DNA from: Prorocentrum cordatum
Lineage: Eukaryota; Sar; Dinophyceae; Prorocentrales; Prorocentraceae
Length of the DNA: 64,000 nt
Direction: 5' to 3'
Assembly: GCA_963575745.1 (NCBI GenBank)
Contig: CAUYUJ010003651.1
Location: 1-64,000, forward strand
Position 1 is the first letter of the stretch. Each line of letters starts with the position of its first letter. The position numbers and the translations under genes were made by a program. The notes under the pieces are model-generated. The model saw nothing but the letters and a program-made list of their open reading frames with translations, was not told where the DNA came from and did no database searches. Below are positions 10,908-22,910 of the stretch, piece by piece.

Positions 10908-11885
10908 ATGGGGCCGAAGCGGATCGCCGCGAAGCTCTCGGAGATTCAGCTATCCGACGAGGAAATCGAGGCTGCGAAGAGAGTGCTTCAGGCTGCAGAT
11001 CAGAAGCGCGTGAACTCGATCAAGCAGGGGCTCACGGCATTTGTCGCTAGCAACCCGGACTCTCAGATCACGATGGCCAACCGCTACGACGAGAAGTTCA
11101 TCCTGAATTTCATCGGTCACCAGGCTCGCTGCCAGGACGCGCAGAGGAAAACCATAGCGTCGAAGGAGGTCGCCATCCAGAAGTCGAAGTTCTCGGACGT
11201 GATTCGCATGTCCGCCCACACCATGGATCGGGAGCTTGGGCCACAGAAAGCAAAGTTGCGGCGGTCGGTTCTCAAAGCTTTACCAGATTCTCTCACTGGC
11301 CGCACCGAGCCAGAATATTTGGAATACCCTGTGCCGAAGAACTGGGAGCGCATGACCGAGAGCGAGATGAAGAAGTTCTTGGTGGAGACCCAGGGCGACA
11401 GCAGCTTAGAGGACGTGCAGATGGCCATGGATCGCCAGGGGCCTTCCATGGAGCTGAGCGGCTCGGTGGCATCGAGCAGCGGAGTCGACCCTTCCCAAGT
11501 GAAAGTGGAGCCTGCCGACGCTGAGGAGCAGGCGAAGAAAGCGCTCGCCCTCAAGGTTGCCAAGCTCCAGTCCGAGTTACCGCAGTTGGTCAGGGAGTTC
11601 CAGGACAAGACCTTGGAGCTCAAGCTGATCCAGACAAAAGCGAAGAACAAAGCCGACCCCTACCACTCGGAGTTCAGGAACGATCTCGAAGGATGCCTGA
11701 AAAAAACGAAGACGACCAAAGTGATCTTGGAGCGCCTGCACACGGAAGAGGCCGACGCGAAGGAGGTTCCCAAATTGATCAAGCAGGTGGGCGATCTGCG
11801 CGAGAAGTACGAGCAGATCGAGGAGTTCTCGTTGCGGAACGGCTACAAGGAGAAGGCCAACCCGAAGAAACGCTCGCGTAAGTAG
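10908..11885 (+). CDS. Hypothetical Lys/Glu-rich protein with C-terminal coiled coil
   Basis: I place the start at the ATG at 10908 because protein-like sequence (MGPKRIAAKLSE) begins there; the frame is open further upstream to 10734 but reads like noncoding DNA. The product is about 325 residues. The first 100 residues look helical. Residues about 160-200 contain a Trp/Glu/Lys segment (NWERMTESEMKK). From about residue 225 to the end the sequence is rich in Lys, Glu, Leu and Gln with heptad-like spacing, and it closes with KKRSRK, a plausible nuclear targeting tail. No family is recognised. A pyrimidine-rich stretch ending CAG at 10776-10790 could be an acceptor, so an upstream exon is possible. 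Confidence 0.65.
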   Translation: MGPKRIAAKLSEIQLSDEEIEAAKRVLQAADQKRVNSIKQGLTAFVASNPDSQITMANRYDEKFILNFIGHQARCQDAQRKTIASKEVAIQKSKFSDVIRMSAHTMDRELGPQKAKLRRSVLKALPDSLTGRTEPEYLEYPVPKNWERMTESEMKKFLVETQGDSSLEDVQMAMDRQGPSMELSGSVASSSGVDPSQVKVEPADAEEQAKKALALKVAKLQSELPQLVREFQDKTLELKLIQTKAKNKADPYHSEFRNDLEGCLKKTKTTKVILERLHTEEADAKEVPKLIKQVGDLREKYEQIEEFSLRNGYKEKANPKKRSRK

Positions 11886-12997
11886 ACGAGTTGAGGAGGT
11901 CAAGACACGTTTCAGTTTCTCTTGGTCTCGAGGCAGCCGTCTTGTCGGCAGCAGTGCCGCTAAGACACTCACAGGGGACGAGTGCATCGCCCACTGAAGC
12001 AGCCTCGGACAACAAGGAAAACTTACCCTGGAGGAGAACCCAACCATTTTCAGTTGTGAGTGCCGCCTTCGGTGGAGCTTCCTGCGTGGGGCCACGATGC
12101 TAGTGAGGGATGCGCCGAACTGGCCTGAGGCCGCCATGCGATCCCTGCCAGCGGGGCATTCGGTAGAGCTCCGTATAGAGCCACGACCTTCACTAGAGGT
12201 GCGCCGAACTGATCCGACGGGAGGGCAAGACAGCCACATGTGATGATGCTGATGATGATGATGATGATGACGATGATGATGTGGATGACGATGGTGATGA
12301 AGGTAATTGGGGGAGGGAGGGGGGGAGGGGGAGGGCGAGGAGAGGCGAGGGATGCGGGGCGCTGCCTGTTCAAAACGAGGACCTAACGCCAAAGGATGGT
12401 TGGTAACAGACTGGGGGGGGCTCACCACGCCACGCACCATTAACAACATTAACAACAATAACAACAACGCTCATGTTGAGACGGTTCGCCATGCAGCATC
12501 AACAACAAACACAATTAGCCGTGACAAGAAGAGCAGCAACAACAACAACAACAACGGCAACACAATCGGCAAGCAATGGCATAATTACAGTAACAACAGA
12601 ACCAAGCCAACAACATCTGGCGACGCGTCTTTCCCAAGAAGTGAAACCAAACATTGCTGCGGGGGCATCGCCGCCTCCTGCCGGCCTGTGGGGTGTTGGG
12701 TCCTCGTCTGTGCTTCTGGACTGGTCGTCGTCCTCGTCCCTGCTCTCGCTGCTCGCTCTGAATGCTCGTCTACTTATTCCCAATCGTCCACCCACCTATG
12801 GTGCGAGATTTGGATCCGCATGCTGTACGCGAATTAGAGCGCCTCGCCAACTCAATGGAACACAGGGCAAGTGAAATGCAGAGTCGCAGAGTCGCACATT
12901 ATGATATTCAGAATATAGCTCGACCTGAAACAAAGAGTTTCGTAACATGGGAAGCATTTCCGTACGACCTCACCCCTGGAACGTTAAACTCTTGTGT
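11886..12997. other. Intergenic region with GAT, GGA and AAC repeats
   Basis: No supported gene. It contains a GAT tract (12241-12300), a G-rich tract (12308-12350), and an AAC-rich tract (12435-12600). A sequence near 12370-12392 is the reverse complement of one near 6347-6369, so a small repeat is shared with the first region. Confidence 0.6.
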
Positions 12998-13019
12998 TCC
13001 GTAGCCGTTTTGGCTCTAG
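12998..13019 (+). other. Spliced-leader relic (strong)
   Basis: These 22 bases match the canonical dinoflagellate spliced leader at 20 of 22 positions, including the leading TCCGTAGCC and the TTTTGGCTC core. A genomic leader directly 5' of a coding frame is the known mark of a gene copied back from a trans-spliced mRNA. The start codon of the following gene is 12 nt downstream. Confidence 0.85.
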
Positions 13020-13031
13020 CATGAGAAACCG

Positions 13032-15934
13032 ATGAGCACGCGCAGCCTGCGCATTCTGTTCGCATGTTTACTTTGCACGCATGGCTTCGGTGCGAAGCGA
13101 GGTGCGCGGCAGAGGCTGGCAGAGGCTGAGGCTGCGCCAGACACGCCTCCTCCTGATGGCAAGCCCGAATTGCCATCTCATCGTGTTCGGGGCGGAGTGC
13201 GGCGGCGACTTGAAGCTGGCACCGTCACTGACCCGCAGGCTTCAGCATCTTTGCCATTGTATCGTTCGCTGAAGAGGGATTGGGGGCCTGGCGTTCTCAG
13301 CTCTGCACGTGTGCAAGAGTACTCGCACGGCGCCCGCGAGCAAAGCGCTATCGGACTGGATCGTTTGGCCGACGCTGGTGCAAACGGGCAACGCCCTGGG
13401 AATTTATTCCGCGACCTCAAGAGGATTTTCGGCTGGCCGTCAGGTTGCGCGCCAATTGAGTGGATTAAGTTGCCAACCGAGAGAGGACGCGCTACGCCTC
13501 ATCCTGTGCTCTGGCCCCACGTTTTTGTGAAGCGCATGTTCGATGAGCGGGCCGACCTTTTCACGCAGCGCCTTTGCGGGGCAGAAGGCTCATGCAACCA
13601 TTTCTGGGAAGGGATATCCGATTCGGCGTTCGTGCGGCGGCGCCCGAATCCCCCTCGTGAAATCTGGCCAACAACGATCCCGCTTGGTTTTCACGCCGAT
13701 GGCGGGGGGTTCAACAAACACGATTATTTATTTGGACTGTCGTGGAATAGCCTCGCTACAAGTAAGACATCGTCGGTGCAACCCCGTTTCCTCTTCACAG
13801 GGATTAGAAAGTCGGACATGGTACCCGAGACGCTGGACCTGCTGATGAAAGCTTTCTCTTGGAGCGCCAATATTCTGCTGACGGGTGAAACGCCGATGCT
13901 TGACTGGCAGAATAACGAACTGCCAGGTGGCGGCCTCTCCCTCGCAGGTGGCTGGAAAGGCCAGGTCGCCCAAGTTCGGGGCGACTGGCAATTCTTTTGC
14001 CAGGCGTTCTACTTTGCCCAATGGAATGCTGCCGATGTCACGTGTCCATTCTGCAGGGCGTCGAACGTCCATCGCGAAAGAGCATGGTATGACGTGGGCC
14101 CAGAAGCAGGGTGGAGAGAAACCGTTTGGTCCCACGAAGCATTCTTGGCCCATCTGGCCTCGCAAGGCCTTCCCGTGCCTGCTTTCTTTCAGCCAAAACA
14201 TGGGGTCATCGGCCTCAGGCTGGAGAATGTGATGGTCGACATCCTGCATACACTGGACTTGGGCATGACAGCTCATGTTATCGGTAGCGTCCTTTTTGTA
14301 TTCGCATGTTTGCGAAAGAGTTTCGGCGGAGCCACGTACGAGGAGGGCGCTTCCCGATTGTCGTCATACTTGAAGCAATGGTATCAGCAGACAGGAAGCC
14401 ACTCTCGCATCAAAGGTGTCTTGACCCTGGCCAGGCTTCGCACCGATAAAGGTTGGGCGAAGTTGAAAGCACATGGCGCCGCTACCAGGCATCTGACGTC
14501 ATTCGCATTGCACGTGCTGTCCCAGTTTGCTAATTCTAATGACGCACAATGGGGCCTGCACGATCGGTTGGCTTTTGCTGCGTGCCAGTTGCTCGACCGT
14601 TTTTATGAAATCGTGAAAATAGAAAGCTTGTGCATGAGTGACGCTATACACGAGGAGCTGGATACGTTGAGTGCACAGTTTACGTCGATTTATTGTAAGC
14701 TTTCGAACTGGAGTTTCTCAAAACATCTCAAGATCTGGAAATCAGCGCCCAAGCTACACCTTTTCGAGCACCTTGTGATGCAGTCGATGCAATTCGGGAA
14801 TCCAGCCTACTGGTGGACATACGCGGATGAAGATCTGGTTGGGCGCTTGATAAGAATTCTTGACGCTTCGCGTATCCCCACCAGCCCATCCAAAAACGAT
14901 GCCCAGGCGAATTGCGGTGATAGGGGAGTGAGAGAACATACAGAGTAGCAAAAGGCTGGGGGACCCGTCCTACCCAAGAGGGCGAGGATGGAGGAGGAGT
15001 CGGAGGAGGGTGAGGAGGGTGAGGAGGAGGAGGAGGAGGAGGAGGAGGAGGAGGAGGAGGAGGAGGAGGAGGAGGAGGAGGGGGAGGAGGGGCAGCAGGT
15101 GGGAAAAGTGGGAGGAGGGAGGAGGGAGGAGGGGGAATAGGCGGATGATGGGGAGGAGGGGGAGGAGGAGGAGGAGGAGGAGGAGGAGGAGGAGGAGGAG
15201 GAGGAGGAGGAGGAGGGGGAGGGAGAGACGAGGAAAGGAGGAGGAGGAGGATGAGGCTGATAAAGTGGAGGAGAAGGAAGAGGAGTAGGCCGACAAGGAG
15301 GAGGAGGAGAAGGAGAAATGTGAGAAGGAGCAAGAACAATGACGTACACAAGAGCCTCCTAGGATGTCCTTTGGAAGTTGTTTTGGAGTCCTCTTGGAGC
15401 GCCTGGGGGATTCTTGGATGCCTCGGGGATCCTCTTGAGGCCTCTTGGGGGTCTAGGGAGCCTCTTCAGGGCCTCTTGGGGACCTCTTGGGGCCTCCTGG
15501 GCGCCTCTTGAAGTCCTCTTGGGGCGCTCTTGGGAACCTTGGGAGCGCTCTTGGGGCCATCTTGGATGTGATCGATCAAAGGAAGGGGGCCCCTCAATTA
15601 GCCTCCCCCGTCGGGAGCCTCTAAAATCGGCCAAAACCCTAGTAAAACCGATGATGTTGGCTTCCTCGCCGAGGCCGTTTTGGACGCTCCAACTACCAGC
15701 GAAACCTCCCGTCCAGGTCCAGGGGAGAGGGTGAGGGGGAGGGGTGAACCCCTCCCCGAAGGGGAAGAAGGGAAGATGGAAGATGCAATTCCATAAACCA
15801 CCTACGCCCAGAGGGCTGGTGGGATTTCTCATACTGTTCATCCGAATACAATCGCTGAGTCTATGTTGTGTAAACGGGCGCACTGTGTGTTTGACGAGAT
15901 ATTGTTGGATCTCGATGTGGACACCTGGAACTGA
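13032..15934 (+). CDS. Transposase-like protein (putative DDE/RNase-H fold), one intron
   Basis: The model is exon 1 at 13032-14869 and exon 2 at 15814-15934, giving 652 codons; both exons are in phase across a GC-AG intron. Exon 2 adds HPNTIAESMLCK to the C-terminus and ends at TGA 15932. Features are HADGG at residues 221-225, a CPFC pair at 338-341, DILHTLDLG at 403-411, and WWTYADED near the end of exon 1. This order of an acidic residue, a cysteine-pair insert, an Asp-x-x-His segment and a late acidic cluster is seen in KDZ/Plavaka-type transposase relatives, which is why I suggest that fold; it is inference. The N-terminus is hydrophobic and may mimic a signal peptide. The SL relic 12 nt upstream and the otherwise intronless body suggest retroposition. 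Confidence 0.6.
14870..15823. mobile_element. TIR-bounded introner-like element, copy 1 (inside a gene)
   Basis: The element starts with GCGTATCC and then CCCACCAGCCC (14877-14887), and ends with the exact reverse complement GGGCTGGTGGG (15813-15823). Inside are a GGA tract (15000-15300), a run of CTTGGGG repeats (15360-15595) and a conserved 3' part with CCCGTCCAGGTCCAGGGG (about 15708) and CGCCCAGAGGG. The same order of parts and the same ends recur at 58461-59630. It exactly interrupts the transposase-like reading frame and is removed by a GC-AG intron, so it behaves as an introner. Confidence 0.75.
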
Positions 15935-15939
15935 GGTAG

Positions 15940-15951
15940 ATCATCATCATC

Positions 15952-16018
<67 letters not shown>

Positions 16019-16020
16019 CT
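15940..16020. repeat. (ATC)n tract
   Basis: Nearly pure ATC trinucleotide repeat just 3' of the transposase-like gene. It gives poly-His or poly-Asp frames only. Confidence 0.95.
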
Positions 16021-16234
16021 CATCACTGGGATCTCAGCAAGAGAAGCGGGTGGATTCAAACGGGGGTACTACCTAGTTTTCTGAGAAAGACCAGTCGCGG
16101 CGACGAGAGCAACTGAAAACAACGATTGAGAATGGCACGGGGAATTTTAAAGGCACATCCCTTATGAGTTCTTGAATGCCCGTATATCTTACGGCCCCCG
16201 TAAGATCTTATTGTTGTTGATGCTCTGGGACCCT

Positions 16235-18715
16235 CCCGGGCACCCTCCCGGGCTCACCCTCCCGGGCCCACCCTCCCGGGCCGACCCACGCGGGCCACCC
16301 TCCCAGGCCACCTTCCCGGGCCACCCTCCCGGGCCCACCCTCCCGGGCCACCCTCCCAGGCCCACCGTCCCGGGCCCACCCTGCCGGGCCACCCTCCCGG
16401 GCCACCCTCCCCGGCCACCCTCCCGGGCCCCACCCTCCCGGGCCCACCCTCCAGCCACCCTCCCGGGCCACCCGGGCCCACCCTCCCGGGCTGCACTCCC
16501 GGGCCACCCTCCCGCGCCACCCTCCTGGGCGCCACCATCCCGGGCCACCTTCCCGGGCCCACCCCCGGGAACCCTCCCGGGCCACCCTCCCAAGATTACC
16601 TTCCTGGGCCACCCTCCTGGGCGCCACCCTCCCGGGCCCCACCCTCGGAGACCCTCCCCGGCCATCCTTTCGGGCCACCCTCCCGGGAAACCCAAAACAC
16701 CCGCCAGGGGCACCCCCCTCCAATGCGCCCCACTCCCGGGGAAACCTTTTCTCCCGGGATACACGCCCGGGCCACCTCCCGGCCCCACTCTTCCCGGGCC
16801 ACCGCTCCCGGGGCCCCCTCTCGGGCCACCCAGGCCCCACGCGGCCCCCCCCCCAACCCTCCCGGGAGCCACCTCCGCCCCCGCCTCCCGGGGACACCTT
16901 CCCGGAACACCATCCCGGGCCACCTTCCCGGGCCACCCTCCCGGGCCACACCCTCCCGGGCCACCCTTCCCGGGCCACCCTCACGGGCCACCGTTCCCGG
17001 GCCACCCTCCCGGGCAACCCCTCCGGAGCAACCTCCCGCGCCACCTCTCCAGGGCTGCACTCCCGGGCCACCCTCCCGGGCCACACTCTTCCGATCACCT
17101 CCCGGGCCACCCTACTGGGCGCCACCCTCACCGGCCACCCCTCCCGTGGCTCACCCTCCTGGGCGCCACCCTCCCGGGCCCCACCCTCGGAGACCCTCCC
17201 CGGCCATCCTCCCGGGCCACCCTCCCGGGCCACTCTCCCGGGCCTACCTTCCCGGCCACACCCGGAAACCCATCCGGGCCACCCTCCCGGGCCACCCTCC
17301 TGGGGCAACTCTCCCGGGCTACCCTCCCGGGCCACCCTCCCGGGCCACCCTCCCGGGCCACCCTCCCGGCCCACCCTCCCGGGCCACCCTCCTGGGGCAA
17401 CTCTCCCGGGCCACCCTCCCGGGCCACCCTCCCAGGCCCACCCTCCCGGGCCACCTTCCCAGGCCCACCCTCCCGGGCCACCCTCTCGGGCCACCCTCCC
17501 GGGCCACCCTCCCGGGCCACCCTCCCGGGCTACCTCCCGGGCCACCCTCCCGGGCCACCCTCCCGGGCCACCCTCCCGAGCCCACCTTCCCGGGCCCACC
17601 CTCCCGGCGTCACCCTCCAGGGCCACACATCCTGCGCCCCACCCGTCGGGGACCTCAAGGCCCACCCTCCGGGCACCCTTCGGGCCCCGCCCCCCTCCCG
17701 GGCCCCACCTCTCCCGGGCCCCACCCTCCCGGGGCCACCCTCCCAGGCCACCCTCCCGGGCCACCCTCCCGGGCCACCCTCCCTGGCCACCCTCCTGGGC
17801 CACCCTTCCGGGCCACCTTCCCGGGCCACCTTCCCGGGCCACCCTCCCGGGCCACCCCTCCCGGGCCACCCTCCCGGGCCACCCTCCCGGGCCACCCTCT
17901 CGGACAACCCTCCCGGGCCACCCTCCCGGGCCACCCTCCCGGGCCACCCTACCGGGCCACCCTCCCGGGCACACCCTCCCGGGCCACCCTCCTGGGCCCA
18001 TCCTCCCGGGCCACCCTCCCGGGCCACCCTGGGCCACCCTCCCGAGCCACCCCCCCGGGCCACCAGCCACATTCCCGGGCCGCCTTCCCGGGCCACCCTC
18101 CCGGGGCCACCCCTCCCGGGCCACCCTCCCGGGCCACCCTCCCGGCCACCCTCCCGGGCCACCCTTCCGGACCACCCTCCCGGGGCCACCCTCCCGGGCC
18201 ACCCTCCCGGGGCCACCCTCCCGGGCCACCCTCCCGGGGCACCCTCCCGGGCCCACTCTCCCGGGCCCACCCTCCCGGGCCACCCTCCCGGGCCCACCCT
18301 CCCGGGCCCACCCTCCCGGGCCCACCTTCCCGGGCCATCCTCCCGGGCCACCCTCCTGGGCCCACCCTTCCGGGCCACCCTTCCGGGCCCCACCCTCGGA
18401 AACCCTCCCGGGCCACCCTCCCGGGCCACCCTTTCGGGGAACCCTCCCGGGCCGGGCCTTACCCGGGCCCCACCCCTCCCGGGGCCACCCCTCCCGGGCC
18501 CCACCCCCGGGGCCACCATCCCGGGCACCCTCCCGGGACCACCTCCGCCTCCCGAGGGCCACACTCCCCAGCCCACCCTCCCGGGCCACCCTGGATGCTC
18601 CGACACCCTCCAGGGCCACCCTCCCCGGGCCACCCGCCCTGGCCCACCCCTCCCGGGCCACCTTCCCGGGGCCCACCCACCCGGGCCACGTTCCCGGGCC
18701 ACCCTCCCGGGCCGT
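16235..18715. repeat. 13-bp CCCGGG satellite array 1
   Basis: About 2.5 kb of diverged copies of a 13-bp unit, CCCTCCCGGGCCA, each with the palindrome CCCGGG. Because 39 bp is three units and 13 codons, all six frames stay open for hundreds of codons and read as Pro/Gly- or Arg/Gly-rich repeats. I regard these frames as artefacts. A second array of the same unit is at 30575-31460. Confidence 0.95.
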
Positions 18716-19137
18716 TTCGATCACCGCCTCCTTTCCTAAGTGTTTCACCCGTTTAGATCCACGTATAACCTCTTATAACTATGGATATAACCATGCGATC
18801 CTAGGATCTAAATGGGCAAAGCTACATATATCTACTGTATCCATACTGATCCTCAAGTGATGTGTTTCGCCCAGATAAGCGATTCCCAGATCCGGGATGT
18901 TGTGGTTTCAAAAAGGATATTAATCCGTTGATGAGATCCAGGGGATCCTAGATAAGATGTGTCGGGAAGTATTTCGCATCCAGGATCTGATCTATGTGAA
19001 CCAGATTATGGGGGACGTTGCACCTCGCTGCGGCGTGATGGTTTCGGACACTTTGGAAATACAGCTGTGTGTTTGGGATGTAATTCTATAGGTTGGGGTC
19101 TTGATTCGAACCAATGCGATGCGAAACCTCTGTTCCC
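18716..19137. other. AT-richer spacer with GATCTAGG-type repeats
   Basis: No gene seen. The spacer is rich in ATCC, GATC and TATAAC motifs, and a similar composition flanks the second 13-bp array at 30425-30560. It may be the natural flank of the satellite. Confidence 0.5.
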
Positions 19138-19159
19138 TCCACAGCCGTTTTGGCTCACA
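19138..19159 (+). other. Spliced-leader relic (moderate)
   Basis: Ungapped alignment to the canonical leader gives 17 of 22 matches, with an unbroken TTTTGGCTCA core. It is 60 nt 5' of the start codon of the next gene on the same strand. Confidence 0.6.
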
Positions 19160-19218
19160 TAAGTCAATTATTGCCCAACTTTGTACTCCGTGTGCAGTAC
19201 TCGGCATTGTTGTATACG

Positions 19219-22200
19219 ATGGACGAGTCGGTGAAAGCAGCCCTCGCAGAGTGCGCCCCCTGGATAAACGAGCGGCAAGTTCAACATTTCGCAAAAGAAG
19301 CTGGATGAGCAAGTAATATTCTACCCATTCGGCCCTGGTTAACCACGGCGCGGCCTCCGAGAGGCCCTTTCCGCGGTAACCAGGGCCGAATTGGTCGGAG
19401 TTCTCTTGGTTTCCAGGGCAGCAGCTGAGTTCATTCTGCAGCATCTGCAGGATAAGGGCCTGGCCTACGTCAATTGGTTCAAGGAGGACGCGTGCGCTCC
19501 TCACCGCCAGAATCGCTGCGGGCAGGGTTCGGATGCGATGCTGGCCCACAAGCTTCTGTCGCCCATCGTGCTCGACGGGTGGGCCTACTGCGAGGCGAAG
19601 GGGTACGCGTTCGAGGTTCGCAAGGACCCGCGCGCGCTTGCACGCCAGCTGGACTTTCAAGACAGCCTGCACGTTGCGTCTGACGGAATGCTACCGAGGA
19701 AGCAGAAGCACGCGGTGAAGATCCTAACGGTCGGGAGATCACACACCATCGCCACCGTCTCGATTGTCAAGAACGGCGCCAAGATGTGTGAAGGTCAGAC
19801 GGAGGCGCTGGCCAATGACCAGGGGTACATTTGCCAGGAGAAGGTCGTCTCGAAGCGCGGGTCCTTCAGGCAGCCGCTCGAGAAGGGCATGCCCTTTACA
19901 GTGGTCCGCGCCTGCGTGGAGGAAGCGCGCCCTCACTTGCCGTGGTTCCTCCAGGATGCTATGAACAAGAGCCACAAAGCGACGCAGGAAGGAACGCCAT
20001 AATCGACCTCACGACTAACCCTCGATACCATGAATCATCTTTGGGCATCACTTTAAGTTTTTTTTTTTTTTTTTTTTTTAGACGGGGGGTGGGCTTGAGA
20101 GTGCGAGGTTGGTTCAGGCGTGTCCTTGAGGAAGTTACGTTCGTATCGACTCTCATGCAGATCTTCAACATCGCGAAGCTCCGCGTGGCTTCAAAACATG
20201 ATATTGATTGGGGCCAGATCGCGAATGACATTGCAGAGGACAGGCCGCGACTGGCGAGCGTGGCGCACTATCTTTGCAAGTGCGTTCAAAACCGGTCAGG
20301 CGGTGATTCTGGATACCTGCTGTCAGACTTGAACGAGTTCTGGTCGTCTTTGCGGTTGCGCCGTGAGCTGCGTGAGATCACGTGGAAGCTCAGTTGTGAT
20401 CTGAACTTCCTCGAGGGCCCTGAATATGTGAATGCGCTGATGAAGGCCATCGCTACGGCGCCTGAGCCGTTCTGCGTCAACGGGCACAGCAAGCTTGTCA
20501 ACGGCGGGGACATGCAGGACATCAACAGCAATAAGAGGGCGCAGTGTATCAACGCGTGCGTGCGCTTCAAACACGCGCGGGCCTTCGTGGGCCAGGTGAG
20601 CGAGATGACCCGCGCACAGCGGATTCGAGATTTTAGCGATTTCCAGATCCGAGCTGCATGCGCCATCCACGGCAAGAAGGCGAAGACCAGGAAGCACTAC
20701 GCCAGCCTCGAGGCGGCGCAGCAGGCCTTCTTGCAGGACATCGTCGCCATCATCGGCGCCGACGCGCTGTCCAAGATGGAGACGCCGTGGCCGTTCAACG
20801 TGCAAGCTGGTTCACCCGATGGGTCGAAAGGTCTGCGGCAGTTCGACGACCAGGGGGTGAAGGCGACTGAGCTTACGCAGATGGGCTTCGACATCGGGGC
20901 GACGGTGCACGCGGTCAGCGACCCCGAGACCACCTGCGCCATCTTGGAGTTCGTGGGCGGCGTGGCCAAGCTGCAGAGGGGCGACGGAAGCTCGGGGCAG
21001 GTCGCAGTCGTCGAGGCGCCCGTCGGCAAGCCTGCTGACACGTACGAGGTGGGGCACGCAAAACAAATACCATCCATCAATCGCTCCACCTCCACCACCT
21101 CCCCCTGCCGATCCACATGGGTTTGAAAGCTTAAGGTTAGATGAGGCCCGACGTTAGGAAACAGGAGGGGGAGGAGAAGGAGGAGGAGGAGGAGGAGGAG
21201 GAGGAGGGGGGGCTCGGGAGGAGGAGGAGGGGGAGGATGAGGAGGAGGAGGGTGAGGAGAAGGAGAAGGATGAGGACCAGGAGGAGGAGGAGGAAGAAGA
21301 GGAAGAAGAGGATGGAGAGACAGTTGCCCAATTCCGTGCGGCATCAGTTTCATCGGCCCCCCTGCGTTGTTTCTCAACCGTCGTTACCCATTCTTTGGAA
21401 GCCTCGGTCTGAAAGGTGGCGGGAGGGAGGACGGACAAACAGGAGAACGATGAGCGCGGCAGGGGTGGAGAATGAGTGCGGCCCTCCCAGGTGATCGCCG
21501 CCGACGCCACTATCAAGCTCAAGGTCGGCGACGCCCCAAGCCCGCTGGACCGCGCTCCTCACATAGTCCGCACGCACGTCCTTGCCATATTCGTTCTCTT
21601 TGCCCGTGCCCTCCCTCTTGCTACTCAACTTGCTCATCCCTTTCTTTCTCTTCGCATCTCGTCCTCCTCCCCTTCTCCTCTCTCCGTCCTCCATTGGTCC
21701 CCCTGGGTCTCCTCTAGGTGGTCGTCCTCCCTCCTCCCCTCCGCCACCTCCCCGACTCGTCATCGCGCTTCCTCCTTGCCGAGTGGTTGGATGGGGCCTG
21801 AAGTGCAGAAGCTAAATGCGAAGTCCAACTGGGGAGACGGGGAAGGGGACAGGGGGGGGGGGGGGGGGAGAATGCGGGAGGAGAGAAAGGAGGAGGTTCG
21901 AGGGTGAGGAGGTAGAGGAGGAGGGGAAAGGAGGAGACGGAGGAGACTGAAGATGAGCGACGAGGCGAGGATGAGAACGCCTCCCCCCCCCCCCCCCCCC
22001 CCCCCCCCCCCGATGCGCCCCCAGGACCACGACGCCTGGCTGGTGGAGGAAGCTCGCGCCCTTGTGCGGCTGGGCCTTCGGCAGGCCTTTGTGCAGACGC
22101 ATGATCTGACGCTCGAGATCCGTTATACTCGCGAGCCCAAGCCTGCGGTAGAAGGCCTTTTTGCAACTTCAGGTTATGAGAAGGGTGGGGTGACAATCGT

Positions 22201-22813
22201 GCCATTCTCGTCGACAGTAGCTTCGGGTGAGAAGGCCCCTTGGGCTTGCGCGCAGATCGACGCGCGGAAGCTTTTTCCAGGGAAGCACGGTGATCACCCG
22301 AAGCTGTGGATCTCAGGGAAGCTCGAGTTCCCCAAGCCAGACGGGGCCCCGTCGGCTGCGAAATCTATTAAGCCGTTTGTCGTGCCGTTCTGGGCTTGTC
22401 AGACAGCGAAGGATTCGAGCGAATCCAACGTGAAGTGGGTAGGCGTTGCCGTGTGGGCCACTGCTCCCCTGTCCGATGGCATAGGCCACACTGTTCGCAT
22501 TGCTGACCCCGCTGCCAACGAGCGCGGAGTTCTCGTCGCGATCCCTGCGCTCACAAACAGTAGGGCGCTCAAAGCTGGCGACCAGTTGCTGAAGTCACCG
22601 TTGGCCCTCCAGCCAGTTGTGGTTCCAACTAAGAGGGCCTCTGATGACGCACAGGCGTCTTCGCCTGCCAAGAAGGCCTGCTCATCGCCCAAAGCCGCCG
22701 CCGCTCCGAACACCAAAGCTTCGGCCCCTGCCAAAGGCAAGGGCAAGGGCAGCGGTAGAGGCGGCCGCGGCGGCGGAAGGGGCAGGAAGGCGCGAGGCCA
22801 GAGCTGGTGCTGA
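19219..22813 (+). CDS. Hypothetical multi-exon protein with basic RGG-like tail
   Basis: My model has five exons: 19219-19303, 19425-19987, 20161-21048, 21491-21523 and 22025-22813, all in phase, about 785 codons with stop TGA. Inferred introns are GA-AG (19304-19424), GA-AG (19988-20160, holding a poly-T run), GT-AG (21049-21490) and GT-AG (21524-22024, holding poly-G and poly-C runs). Exon 1 begins MDESVKAALAECAPW; joined to exon 2 it reads FAKEAAEFILQHLQDKG. Exons 2 and 3 look globular with scattered Cys and Trp. The last exon ends in an Ala/Pro/Lys linker and a GRGGRGGGRGRK tail, which suggests RNA or DNA binding. No family is recognised. The exact ends of exons 2 and 4 are the least certain parts. 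Confidence 0.6.
19327..19391. repeat. Inverted repeat inside intron 1 of the 19.2-22.8 kb gene
   Basis: Fifteen bases at 19327-19341 (ATTCGGCCCTGGTTA) are the exact reverse complement of 19377-19391. A second nested inverted pair, GGCCTC/GAGGCC, lies between them. The hairpin fills the centre of a 121-nt inferred intron. Confidence 0.85.
20054..20080. repeat. Poly-T run in intron
   Basis: A run of more than 20 T lies between exons 2 and 3 of the five-exon gene. It may be a long polypyrimidine tract or the reverse of a retroposed poly-A tail. Confidence 0.9.
21160..21325. repeat. GGA-rich tract in intron
   Basis: GGA/GAG simple repeat inside the inferred intron 21049-21490. It supports a noncoding reading for this interval. 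Confidence 0.85.
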
Positions 22814-22910
22814 TGTCGAGCGCACATTCGAGGGGGAGGAGGATGGGGAAGAAGGGGGGGAAGGGGGACATGGCTCCAGCTGCACATGTTAGTTTTGTGT
22901 ATACCACGCA

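Noticed and set aside
16235-18756. Very long open frames on both strands reading as collagen-like Pro/Gly repeats
   Set aside because: They are a direct product of the 13-bp unit, which has no stop in any frame; no start context, no non-repeat domain.
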